A program made the translations under genes and the position numbers. From Combretum micranthum (taxonomy: Eukaryota; Streptophyta; Magnoliopsida; Myrtales; Combretaceae): DNA of 64,000 nt. The stretch lies in NCBI GenBank assembly GCA_024138025.1, contig JAMXBD010002494.1, positions 62,001 through 126,000 of the forward strand, given 5' to 3'. Shown piece by piece: positions 1 to 11,700 of this stretch (within the stretch, counting starts at the first letter, position 1; every line of letters begins with the position of its first letter). The notes beneath the pieces were generated by a model. The model was not told where the DNA came from. It ran no database searches and worked only from the letters and a program-made list of their open reading frames with translations.

Positions 1-1535
1 ATAATCTGGTACATTAGAAGATTCTTCTTTAAAGTCCAAGATTGTAGGGAAATCTATCAAGATCACTAGAAAAGATTTGATAGAATGTTTTCAAATGTTA
101 GATGTAAAAGATGATGAATGGTTGTTAAGTTTGAAAAGGGAAATGGTTTTTCAAGAGCTAAATGATGGAGTAGGATTTTGAAGAAAAAGATATTTTTTCG
201 ACCAATTTTGAATTATTGGTACGTTTGTTGCATAAGATTGTGGTTGATTGTCTTCTGCCAAAATTTGGAAGTACCACCAGTATCTCTAAGGAAGAAGCTT
301 TGGTCGTTTTAGCCATCAAGAAGCTTAGACTAGATATCCCTCGCCTTATTTGAAGCATATGTGGAGAACCAAGAAAAACAGACCCTATGGAAATCTCTTG
401 ATGAGATTCTTTAAATTTAAAAAGGTTGACTTACCAAAGAATTTCAGATTTCCAATTACTTTGAAACGCATTGGAGAAGTCAATCTCAAGTACATGGGAA
501 TTTCTGTTTCTGACAAATTCTGGTTCACCATGGATGGCTCTTGGTATAGACATCCAAAATTTAGTAAATTTACTTTTGATTGGAAGAAAATAAAGGCCCT
601 AGCTGAGGGGGAGCTTGTTCTTGAGGAAGAAAGTGGATCTGAGGAGTAGATAAGGCTAATGAACCTGAAAAATTCAAAAAGAGCTGGGAAGGAGAAGGTA
701 GTTGAGAGCAAGAAGAAGAAGTATGAGCTTCGAACAGGAGGAAAATTTGAAATCAAGGAAGGGCAAAGAGCTATCTCAGAGAGTGAATCAGACAGTGATT
801 CAGACACTGTTTCAGAGTATACTAAGCCTCCAGGAGAGACTTCAAAATCTGGACTAGAATCAGATTTAATTGCTCTGTTTGATCACTCCATTGCTGGATT
901 TAGAAGGACTTCACAAATTCTCTATTAGAATCTTCACCCGATATCAGCACAAGGCTCAACAATGGTCCTCCAAATTTTCCTGATGATCAGTTGTTAACGA
1001 AGGTGCAGATGAACTGAATTCTCATGTTGAAAAGGAGTGTTTTGGTTTTGAAACGACTGATCCTGAGGAAGTTCATCATTCTATACCACACAGTCGAGGA
1101 GTCAGCTATTCCTCCAACTTCAGAAGACCTGCCGATTGTTCCTTATGCCCCAATAAATCCAGAATATCTCTGAACCCTGAACAAGTGGTAATCCTTTCGT
1201 CTGTCTTCAACATTCTTCATCAATCACACATTCCTCGTTCTCCTACACCTTTATGGCCGATGCAAGTCCCAATTCGTACTTTTCCTCAAAGAAGAAAGAT
1301 GAAAGCACGAAAATCTGTCAAATTTATTCCACCTAAGAAAGACTGATTGTGATGTCACTGCATGTTTATTTTGACTTGTTGAACTGTTTGATGTACTCTT
1401 TGGATTTTCTTTTGCAATCTATGTTTTTGTTTTGTCTTCTTTCTGTTCTTTTATGATGCTAACAAAAAGGGGGAGAAACATAGCAACGAAATAATTTTAA
1501 TATATGGGTTTTGTTATCATCAAAAAGGGGGAGAA
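1..1535 (+). pseudogene. 3' internal region of SIRE-like copia element (post-pol, envelope-like ORF remains)
   Basis: This is the tail of a Ty1/copia element whose gag-pol lies left of the window. Reading-frame pieces on the + strand run through about 48-180, 227-353 and 350-928. They give basic, Phe/Lys-rich protein ending in an acidic Glu/Ser/Asp-rich stretch. An in-frame TAG at 647-649 splits the 350-928 piece, and earlier pieces lie in different frames. A reading frame after pol, followed by two copies of a polypurine tract (AAAAAGGGGGAG near 1464 and 1522), is the arrangement known for the SIRE lineage, whose extra ORF is called envelope-like. The lineage call rests on this arrangement and the long LTR, not on RT, which is not in the window. 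It is surely non-functional. Confidence 0.65.
1521..1533 (+). other. Polypurine tract of the SIRE-like element
   Basis: CAAAAAGGGGGAG lies two bases before the TGTTG start of the LTR, the position where plus-strand priming occurs. A second near-identical tract lies about 57 bases upstream (about 1464-1475), each preceded by a TGATGATAACAAAAA-like or similar context. Confidence 0.75.
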
Positions 1536-3167
1536 TGTTGATTTCTCTCAATAAGGATTTTGATGATAACAAAAAGCGTTAAGTGTTTTCTAACAAGTTT
1601 ATTGAATGTGTAGGAAGTAAGTATTGTGAAATTGTTTGAACAAAAGAATACAAAACAGAAAGTAATTCAGAAAGTATTCAGAAAGATTTTCAAGGGATTT
1701 AGCGTTTTCGGAAACTTATTCAGAAAGCGTTCAGAATGATTTTTCAAGGAATTTAGAGTTTTCAGAAACTCATTCAGAAAGAAAATCACATGTTATGAAG
1801 GTTTTTATATTTATCAGAAGGAATTTCAGAAACTAATTCTAGAGACATACAAGATTCACGATCAAAATTAAGGAACGGATCTATTTCAAATTATATTTGA
1901 AGACCCAGCACCAAAGTGAATGTATTTGGGAAATACATTCAATTATGTCCCACAAAGTTGGTTCAATTATCCAAAGGGGATTCAAATCATTTGAATTAAA
2001 GTTAAATTTTTCAAATTATTACCAAATGGATTGAAGAAGCACCAAACGAATAAATAGTGGAGATATTCCATATTAAGATTCATTTTGGACATTATCAGAA
2101 GGATATGATATGAAAACGTCAAGGACAAGTTTATCCACAAATCAATTGAATTTAAATTTTAAATGTAAAAAACTTTATTTGCTATTTCCGTGGAAGATAA
2201 AGATGCAACCAGAAATATTGTTTTCAAGTTTATCTACAACAACAAAGGCTGATTCAAATTAGAAAGTTAGAAGAAGATTTACATCCGAAATTCAAAAGAT
2301 CGGAACCAGCAAGAAATATGGGATTCATATCTATCCCAAGCTGAAGGAAGAGGAAGAATGAACAGTAGTCTATCCGATTTTATTGGAAAATATCTGGAAC
2401 TAATTCCTTTCAAGACGTTGAAGGCAAAGAATAAATATCGAAGATCAGAAAGAAAATAGATCGAACAAGCAATCTGATATTGAATACAAAGCAATTCTGA
2501 ATTCGAGCAAATACTGTTTCACATATTTTTCTTTGTACTTAAATTAGAGGATACATTTTATTTAATTCCTCAAATTAATTTGTTATTACATCTTGTGAGA
2601 GTGAGAGTTACAAGTAGGCTCAGTAGTTTGATTGAAGCTTGTGGAAGCTAGGAGGATCAAGCTGAGTGCATATTGTAGCCAAGTGCTTTGGCAAAAGACA
2701 ACTTGTAACTTGTTTGTTTTTGGATAGTGGAACATACCGGTAAAGACAACCGGATCCCCGGCTTGGTGCTGGAAGAGAGGACTGACGCTCAAGGCGGAAC
2801 CTCTATAAATTACTTTGCACTCTTCTAAACTCTATCTCTTTAATTTTCGTGCATAATTGTTTGTTTATATATGATATAACTTGAATGCAGAAACTATTTC
2901 AGAGAGTGTTGATCATAGCTCAGAAACTAAATCAGGAACTAACATCTGGGAATTTTCTTTGATATAAACTTCACGAGTTTAGATATTTTTGTTCTCTTTC
3001 AGATTTCAACTAACGAAATTGTTTATTGTTTTGTCTTCTTTCAAGTGAAATAAAAAGCCATTTTAATCATTTAATCAAGTTTGTGAATTTTGAAAAGAAT
3101 TTCAAAATTGTCAGTTACATAGTATAACCAATTCACCCCCCCTCTTGATTATACTTTGGGACCAACA
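1536..3167 (+). repeat. 3' LTR of SIRE-like copia element (1632 bp)
   Basis: The LTR begins TGTTGATTTC directly after the polypurine tract and ends GGGACCAACA, so it has TG...CA ends. A TATA-like CTATAAAT at 2803-2810 is followed by a pyrimidine-rich stretch and could be the element promoter. The 5' LTR is outside the window, so the target duplication cannot be checked; the five bases after the LTR are GGCTA. Long LTRs of over 1 kb fit the SIRE lineage. Confidence 0.75.
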
Positions 3168-3411
3168 GGCTAAAATATCGTTTATGTACCCGACTTTTAG
3201 CACACAGACTGAGACAAACAAAATTGGAGAACAATTAATGATAAAATCACATCAAATCATCTTTCAAAAGTCATCTAATAGTTTATTGTTTCATAAAAAT
3301 ATCATTTACAAATTTTTCGGCATCTAAAAACATCATATATAGCCTATTTACGCATATTATTTTTATTATTGGTAACTTGTTTGTCTTATTTACTAATTCA
3401 ATTACTATTCA
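3168..3411 (+). repeat. Left fragment of Tekay-type LTR B
   Basis: From about 3240 on, this stretch aligns by eye with the inner part of the Tekay-type LTRs: the TTTTTCGGCATCTAAAAA block, the following ATATAGCC and the TTGTCTTATT stretch match LTR A at 3760-3830 and the reverse complement of 26,650-26,720. The LTR resumes at 7262 after the inserted LTR A. Its true start is missing, probably left of the SIRE-like element that appears to have inserted into it. Confidence 0.6.
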
Positions 3412-6400
3412 TGCGTAATCTCCTAGATTTTATGCTACGATTTATGCTTAACCCTTAAACCAAAATCAACGGAAACCTTAAAGCCTACAGATAAATATCA
3501 AACCCTAGTAGATTTGGATCCGGCAATCCCATGCTCTTAACCTTGAAGCAGCGAAATTGAAATAGTAGTGAATAATAGTTCATAATAATATAAGGAAACA
3601 TAAAAATATTAGATTCGATAATTCTTAGTGTCTTTCAGATCCGAACAGAATCAATTTTCGAAAACAAAACGTGCTCTGGTACACCGACGGCAAAAATATT
3701 TTGATAATACTAATAAATTCGTAAAAATACAAGGATTTCAAAAATATCTATTTTGTAATTTTTTGGTATCTAAAAATATCAGATATAGCTTAATTACATG
3801 TATTTTCTTTACTACGGTATTAATTTGTCTTATCAACTATTCATAGTACTATTCTATACTATTCACCTATTTTACTTATCTACATTATTCTTACACTCTA
3901 CTAGACCTATTTCTACTTTTTACATTTTCTATATATCTTCATTCATATTAAATCTTACAACTTATTACTTTTAATTAACAAAAATATAAAACAAAACACA
4001 CACACACACACTCCCCCCTATGAATCACTCTGGCCACCCCCTCCTCACACACACACACTTATTTTTCTTTTTCAATTTATTTAATTCACATAATTTTCAC
4101 TTAAAAATTTTTATAAATACCCCATTTCCCTCCATTCCTTTCACACATTCATTTATCATACCAAAACTCTGTCAAATTCACTCCACAAACTCTCTTCCCC
4201 AAAATTCTCTCTTTTCTTTCCTCTACTATCCATTTTTCCTACACACTTTCTATACACATACACTATCCAAACATTTTCTACCATGTATTTTCTATGTCTT
4301 GTAACTTAGCATAACTATGGTATTGTTTCTTAAAAACTCATATGAGTTGTAAAAGCAATAACATGTTCATGCTTTATTCTTGCACATGCCAAGAATTCCA
4401 ATTTTTATTATCTTTTTGATATTTTGATGCTATATTGTTATTATTATGCTACTAACTTAACCCTGTATATATGTTACAATCTATATATGTGTATCCATAT
4501 ATATTTTAGAGCCCAAATGCTCACTAACTTACTAACAAGCTTATTACTATTATTGCTTTTCTTTTTTTTTTCTTTTTCTTTACTTTTTGGGACTAGTCTG
4601 CTCTTAGTCTCGGGATGCCTTGATGAAGTTAAGATTCCCAATACTTGACCGTGTTATCTTGATGAAGCTAGGGTTCCCAATACTTAATCATATTATCTTG
4701 CTTATTATTATTATCTTGCCTATTATTATCTTGCTTTTTATCTTTTTCTTATATTTTCATCATTTTCATATTACATGCTCATATACATGCATCCTCATAA
4801 TGATATTATCTCAACAACATTTAAAGTGGAATTTTTCTTTAATAGAGAAACGTGAAACTAAAACTCTTTTGTTATGTAGCTAGTCACTAAATAAAAGAGT
4901 TGTTATCAACAACTTAGAAAATGGATTTTTGCAACATCTTCTCAAGCTTTTTCAAAGTTTTTTAAATGATAACAAGGATAATTTTATTAAAGGAATAAAG
5001 AAAAATAAGCACCTTCTTTCCATAATAAGATAACCGACTTAGTAAAAGTAACTTGTTGGTGTACAAATTTTTCATAAAAAGCTTAAGATTTAAATTTTTT
5101 CGACTTCATAATAAAAACCAAGAAGTAAATTTGTTTTCAAAATTAAGATAAAATCAAATCACTAATTTATAAACCCACTTAGAAAAATAATGATTTTTAA
5201 GTTTCTAAAAGAGAAACCTATCTTCAAAGAAGTAAAAAGAATGCAAATATAATGAGTTCAAAAACAATGGATTTTATCAACAACTAAAACACGATTTCTT
5301 TTCAAATAAAATTAGTAAAGGAAATTAAAAGACCAAGTTTTAAAAACAAAATATATTTTTTTAAGAAGTTAATAAATAAAAATATAAGAGGAAATAGACT
5401 TATTTATCAAAACCATTTTAAGGATAATATATAACTCAAAATCATTATAGGCTATCAACAACTTAATGAAAATTTTGAAAAACTTTATTTTTATCACTAG
5501 AAGCAAAATTATAGAAGATTAAAGTTAAAGGGAAATATATTTGTTTTGGAAAAGAAATTACAAAAAACAATATAAGAATATGCTTATTTACAATAACCTA
5601 AGAAATTATAAAGTCTCTCTAAACACTTAGAAAAGAATTTGTTAAGTTTCAAGTTTCGACACCTTAAGATAAATTGTTTTACGAAAAATAATCGTTGAGA
5701 CAACACTATTAGAATTTTTGCAAATAATATGAGTCTAACTTAAAGGGTTTTTCAACTATATACATATCTATATTTTTGCTAAAAGATTTTTGAACAAAGA
5801 TGAGCTTGGAAAATTGTTTTACAAAGGCTAAGATTTTCGTTTTGAATCTGTACCGTGACTTTTAGAAAGCCAAATGACCTTTTATGTAGAAAATAACATT
5901 AGAAATGGATAGATCTTTTTGAGTAGGTAGAATTGGTATATAATATGCGAAATTCCGAGTTAAAATGAGCAAGTTATAACCATTTTAAGTTGGAATTTCA
6001 CTTTATATGAATTTTGACAAAGTTAGTAGAGTAGAGTTGCAAGTTTAAGTAGAACTTCTAAGAAATACTCATTTTGGATATTTCTTTTGTACATGTGATG
6101 TAGAGTCTGAGCTACCTTACCTGGATGACTATTTCGACTAAGAAGCTTCTATTGCTATGGCCAAGTGAGTTTAAATTCTCGCAATTGTACTTATGTATTT
6201 ACTTGTAGTTTAGTGACACTAGACTTTAGGAAAAGATAAAACATAATAACGCATGTGCTTTACTTACATGATTGAAATTATGATAAGAATATCGAGGTGA
6301 GAATTGTTAACTAATTATTGTATGATTTAGTATAATATTGACTTGTCTACAAACTTTATGATCACTTATAAAATGACTAATGTTATGCTGTGAGTACTTA

Positions 6401-7261
6401 AATAAAATGATTCATGCATGACATGTAGTGAGTCACATTGCATTTATTACTATTCCCTTGGTGGGATAAAGACATAGTAATGAAGTCAAGGACCTGAAAA
6501 TATAATTTATGGCTTTGATTGCTTGAAATTAAATGGTGAGTGAGAACCTGAATTAACTACATTTTAGCTATTAGTAGGAATTTGTACAAAACTACAAAAG
6601 TATCATTTGCGAACTATGGCCTCGTTGCACAGAACTCCTAACCACCAAATGGAGAGGTAAATCCATTCAAACATATGATTCCCGAAAAATTATATGTATT
6701 GTTTACTCACGTGATTGATTAGATCTTATAATTTGATTAAATAACTTGATTGATTATTGATTGTTAAAGTACTTTACTTGTGGAATTAATTCTCACTAAG
6801 CAAGAAACTTATCCCTTATACATACCTTTTGCAGTTTCCCTATTTATGGTTGAAGCCCTAGGGTTATTTCTCACGTGTATTACCTTTTAGCTTAGGGATT
6901 TTTAGAAAAAGTCAAAGATTAGACGTAGACTTAGACTTCTAATTAAATCTCTATGTAATTATTTTGATCAAGCTTCAATAGACCTTGATGAATTATATCT
7001 TTTGACAGAGGAATGCCCCTTTGTTATTTGTAAAACCTTTCTATATTTCCCTATTTAAGATATTGTGTTATCATTTCTATTCTTAAACTGCTATATGAAT
7101 ATCTTCTTAAACAACTTGTTTCAAAGTTGGTCGTCTATGATCGTGAATGTAAGCCTTACACCCGATATCAAAGCTTATGGGATGACTAAGGTTGTCATAT
7201 TTAAGCTTTAATATTGAGTGTGGCGGACTATCGTGTTTAGGGTACCCTTTGGGGTGTGACA
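3412..7261 (+). mobile_element. Tekay-type LTR A, probably a solo LTR, nested in LTR B
   Basis: It starts TGCGTAATCTCCTAGATTTT, close to the reverse complement of the right end of the complete Tekay element (TGTAAGCCCCTAGATTTTT), and ends GGGGTGTGACA. Internal blocks match the complete element's LTRs in reverse orientation, including the AAAATGAGCAAGTTATAACC block near 5960. The flanks rejoin into one LTR: ATTACTATTCA before it and TCATTACTATTCC after it. The duplication is not clean; ATTCA on the left against TCATT on the right suggests small deletions. There is no coding region or second LTR with it, so it is best read as a solo LTR. Confidence 0.65.
4112..4120 (+). promoter_or_regulatory. 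TATA-like box in LTR A
   Basis: TATAAATACCCC lies at the position equivalent to the conserved TATAAATACC of the complete element's LTRs (minus strand, 14,531-14,540 and 26,341-26,350). It is followed by a C/T-rich stretch, as expected near a transcription start. Confidence 0.45.
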
Positions 7262-10200
7262 TCATTACTATTCCTCTATCTCTATTTTTTCTTATACTTT
7301 TTCTTGCACCTATCTCTTGTATCTCTTACAATTTTATTTTCCTATAAAATTTTATTACGCTTTTTACTTAACTTTTCTTGTACTTCATTATATTTTTTCT
7401 ACTTAAATTAATTTTTTCATCTTTTTTTTTATTAGCAAGAGTTGCTACCTATTATTCATGTCATGTTTAACTTCATGATCGTGTTTATATTTATGTATTG
7501 TTCTTGTTACTAACTTAACTTTCTATATATTAATAGGTATATGTAATACTTATATTATTTAAAGCCTAAATGCTCACTAATTTAACATTTATTTAATTGC
7601 ACTTATTTTATCTCTTGCAATTTATTTATTTACTTGCTCTTTGAGACTTGCTAATAATCTTAGTCTCAGACTTATCCTTAATCAAGTAAAAAATAAAATG
7701 GGGACTTGTCCATAACCTACATCCCTGGAATGCCTTGTCCAAAAAGATTCTACGGTTTCCATTTTATTTTTTTTTCTCTTAATTATTTTGTTATCTAAAG
7801 GGAACTTGTCCATTTCTAAGTCCTGGGGAGTCTTAACATAAAATCTAAGACTTTTATATTTATTTATTCGATATTCTTGATTTATTTATGAGACTGAAAT
7901 TATCTTAAGTCTCGGAAAGTCTTGAAAAAGATCTAAGACTTCCATGTTTTACTTCTTCATACTTTTCTTCTTCTTCTTTTTTAATGGTGATAAGAATTTA
8001 TTCAAGTCTTGGGAAGTCTTGATGATAAGTTAAGACTCTTATGCCTTTATTTTTTATATTTGCTCATTTCAGATTATATATCTCTAATTTTTATGTTTTG
8101 ATAAGTCTATGCCCATAATTTTATCTTTAAATATATTGTTATATTTTACTCATGTACATACATGGCCATAAGTGATGTTGTCATAATAAACTATCAAAGA
8201 TCAGAAAACTTATAAAATGAATTTCAAATACCTTATTATCAACACTTAGGAAATATTGTTAAAATGAGTTTTTCTAAAAATACAAATATCCATAATTCTT
8301 TGTTATGCAAAATATTTTTACAAAAATCTTATTTCCAATACTTATGAAATCCTTACATTAAGAACTTGAAAGGAAACATCCAAGTATATTTTTGAAATTT
8401 TCAAAATGAATTTCTCAAATATAAATGTTGATAATTCTTTGTTAGGTAAAATTTTCTAAAAACCTTATTTACAATACATGAACAAACCTTCTTATTAGAA
8501 ATAAAAAAAAAATTAGAGCAAGTAATTTACCTAAATTTTCTCATATGCTAAAACATAAAACATCTTAAAGATGATACAACTTAGAATGATTTTTTACAAC
8601 CACATAAAGATTCATATTTTGGAAAATAATTAGTTAAAAGAAGTTTAATATGAAAATGAAATATTAATGGACTCAAAATAAATATAAAATCATATTTTTT
8701 TTAATTAAGCTTCACACTTACAAAACCTAAGAATTCAAATTTTATTTAAGAACCAAACTTAGGAAAATTTCAAGAGGGAATACACTTAGAGTTTTATGTC
8801 ATAAATAAGTAAAACCATGTCTTGTAAAATAAAGTGTTAAATAATTTTTTTGAGCAAATATAAGACCTTTGAGATTTCAAAAAATATATATTGAACTATG
8901 ATATTTTTTTTAAGTGATATGCTTACAAATTAGCAAATTTAATCACAAATCAAAGGGTAATTTTCATAAAATTCAACGTTTCATGGAGATTGTCTACAAA
9001 ATTTTACTGTTAAGACAATATCACTAGGATCATGAATATAATATGAGTTATTTTTAATGCTAAATAATTTTTAAAGGTAGAAATATTTATATGTTTGTTA
9101 TAAATTGTCTAAGTGAAGTAAAACTTTGGAAAATGCAAGAATTAAGGGCTAGGAATTATATGATGAATTTGTACCATCCTTTTTTGAAACCTTGATGGCC
9201 TTAAATATTAAAAATAACCTTAGAAATAGATAGATCTTTTTGAGTAGATAGAAAACGACTACTAATATGCGAAATTTCGAGTTAAAATAAGCAAGTTATG
9301 GCCGTTTTAAGTTGAAATTTCTGTAACGGAGAAAAATGACGCGAATAAAACAAATAAAGTTGGAAAATTAATTAGAACCTCCATGAAATACTCATTTTAG
9401 GTTTTTTTTTTCTAGGTGACAAGGAGTTTGACATACCGCAGAGAATTATTTCGACTAGGAATTACTCTAATTGACAGGTGGGTTTTTCCTCATAAATTTG
9501 TTGCCTTGTTTATGCTTTTAAAGTAGTTGCACTAGTATATTAAGAAAAGATAAAAATGGATATGTATTGGGGATTCTCAAGGGTTAAGTATGTGTTTCTT
9601 GCTTGTTTGATTAAGTAAATACTAAGCATATCCCAACCCTATAATACTTACTTAATTGGGTTTATTTATTGATATGCTTGATTGCTATGTGTATTCGAAT
9701 TGATTAATCGCCGCTTAATGAATTATAATATTGAACAACGTTAATAAGAAAATGGTCACGCATAGCATCTATCGAATCATATTTCGGAAGGCTACTATTC
9801 ATATGCGTAGAGTTAGGTGGGCTACTATTATGGTAGGACACGAGCTATGCTCCTTCCTAGAGAATCCACATCGCTTGAGGAATACGACTCGAGGTTGGGA
9901 GCTATGCTAACCGAACACTATGGGCGAGTGCTTGGAGACTAGCAGTAGAAGACCACGGGGACCTTTATTAATAATTCCTTAACCCTTGATATAGAGAGCA
10001 TAAATCCATTATATGTATAGGTTCTAGATACCTATACATATGTGTGATTTTGATGTGATTGTTGCATACGCATAGCATATGCTTGACTAACTAACTTGTT
10101 TGTTTATGATTGTCAGTGCAAATGATGGGAAAAATATCTCACTAAGCACGTTGTAAGCTTACATCCCCATAAACTTTTGATGAAATAGGTATACTTACGG

Positions 10201-10613
10201 CTCCATTCAAGGATCAAGAAATTAAGGAAATCATTGGTGGATTTTTGAGCTTTTATGAAAGAAGTGGGAGCATATGATGAATTTGCATCCTTAAAAATTT
10301 CTCTACGAGTAATATATGGTATATTAATATTTTGGAGATCACTCGGAAATTTATATATGTAAGATTTGAAGATATTAACGAGGATATGCCCTTGAGAATT
10401 ATAATTGACCTTATTTATGAGTAATGGTTTATATTTTTCTTGACTTGTTATTTAAATTGTTATCAACATATGTGCTATCCGATACGTTCGCTTGTTGTGG
10501 TCTATGCCTTATGCATGATATAAAAGCCTTTATGTGACTAAGGAAATCTTTCTTATGCTTTAATATTATGTAAGATGGATTGCCACATCTAAGGTACCTC
10601 TCGGGGTGTGACA
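7262..10613 (+). mobile_element. Right part of Tekay-type LTR B
   Basis: It continues the LTR interrupted at 3411 and ends CTCGGGGTGTGACA, the same terminus as LTR A and the reverse of the TGTCACGCCCC start of the Tekay element. Near 9290 it keeps a diverged copy of the AAGCAAGTTATGGCCGTTTTAAGTT block shared by all LTRs of this family. No coding frames are present. It differs from LTR A at many positions, so it is an older copy. The five bases after it are CATCC. Confidence 0.6.
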
Positions 10614-11695
10614 CATCCACGTTTGTAAGTTCTCTTCTTATGCATCTCTTATACATGCCCCATTGATGTTCCATGAGACTGGTCTTTTATGCCCTTGTCG
10701 ACATCATTCAAGACACCAATGAAGAAGAGCTTCAATGTTGCTATGTAGACTTCATCCTCCACTAAAGAGATGACTTGCAACTCCAATTAATGATATAGGG
10801 ATGGCCTTAATCAAGTAAAATATGCTTTTATCTTGATGCATGTGAGTCATTTCCATAGACCACTGAGGTTAGGATCACCCACAAATTAGTTAGTTAGAGA
10901 TGGAGCAAATGGTGCAGTCTTAACCTAATTTACGGTTGGATACTACTTGAGGAATGCAATATTTACAAGTGTATAGATGGCATGATTAACCTTTTCATTG
11001 TGATTTTTCCTTTCTTTCGATGTTTTTTCGTATAGATCTTTAACATTTTCGTATTTATACACTAACTACTCCATATAATTGAAGACTTAATAATCATTTC
11101 ACTTACTTGTTCATGTTATCTTATGGATAGTATTTATCATTGTCAATTCGTTATATAGTGGAGTTTAGAGTTGTTTAATAAGTTAAAGACTATGTTTAGA
11201 ATTGATATTAAATGTTTATAGTTGATATTAGATGTTTGTACTTGGGTGAAATTATTGAAATTAGGTTTTTAGTGTCTACATTGGTGGTATATAATGTTTC
11301 TCTATTACATGTATTAATGTTGCCATTGAATGTAATTTAGGAAACAAAAAAAAAAATTGTTTCATTGTTTTACAAGTCAAAATCATGTCTTCAGGCCAAC
11401 AATTGAAATCGTGTCTTTAGTTAGATAGTTGAAATGGTGCCTTCAAGATACAAATTTCTTTGTGTTGATAAGCCAATTTAGATAAAGACTTCTTAGGCTT
11501 AAATTGACATGTTTGAGTCATTAACTCTTTAAGCTCTACACTAACTTATCATGAACCTTAGGCTTATCATTTAGAGTTAAATCAAACTGCCTTGGTTAAC
11601 AACATTTCAGTCACTCTTTACTTACCACCAAACAGATACAAATGCCCTCTAAAGAGCTCCAACTTGCTAAGCTGACCTTGCACTATGTGAGCGAT
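10614..11695. other. Intergenic DNA without recognisable genes
   Basis: I see no convincing exon, RNA gene or repeat boundary here. Before the Tekay insertion, this sequence was continuous with the DNA starting at 27,054, because the two sides share the CAATG duplication. Confidence 0.5.
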
Positions 11696-11700
11696 CAATG
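11696..11700. repeat. Target-site duplication (left) of the Tekay element
   Basis: CAATG directly precedes TGTCACGCCCC and recurs exactly at 27,049-27,053 after the other LTR. Confidence 0.9.

Noticed and set aside
4020..4304. Phe/His-rich 94-codon frame
   Set aside because: It lies inside Tekay-type LTR A around its TATA-like box and leader; low-complexity C/T-rich DNA.
10614..11695. Possible gene fragment split by the Tekay insertion (joined with 27,054 onward)
   Set aside because: Joining both sides mentally gives no sustained reading frame or recognisable motif.
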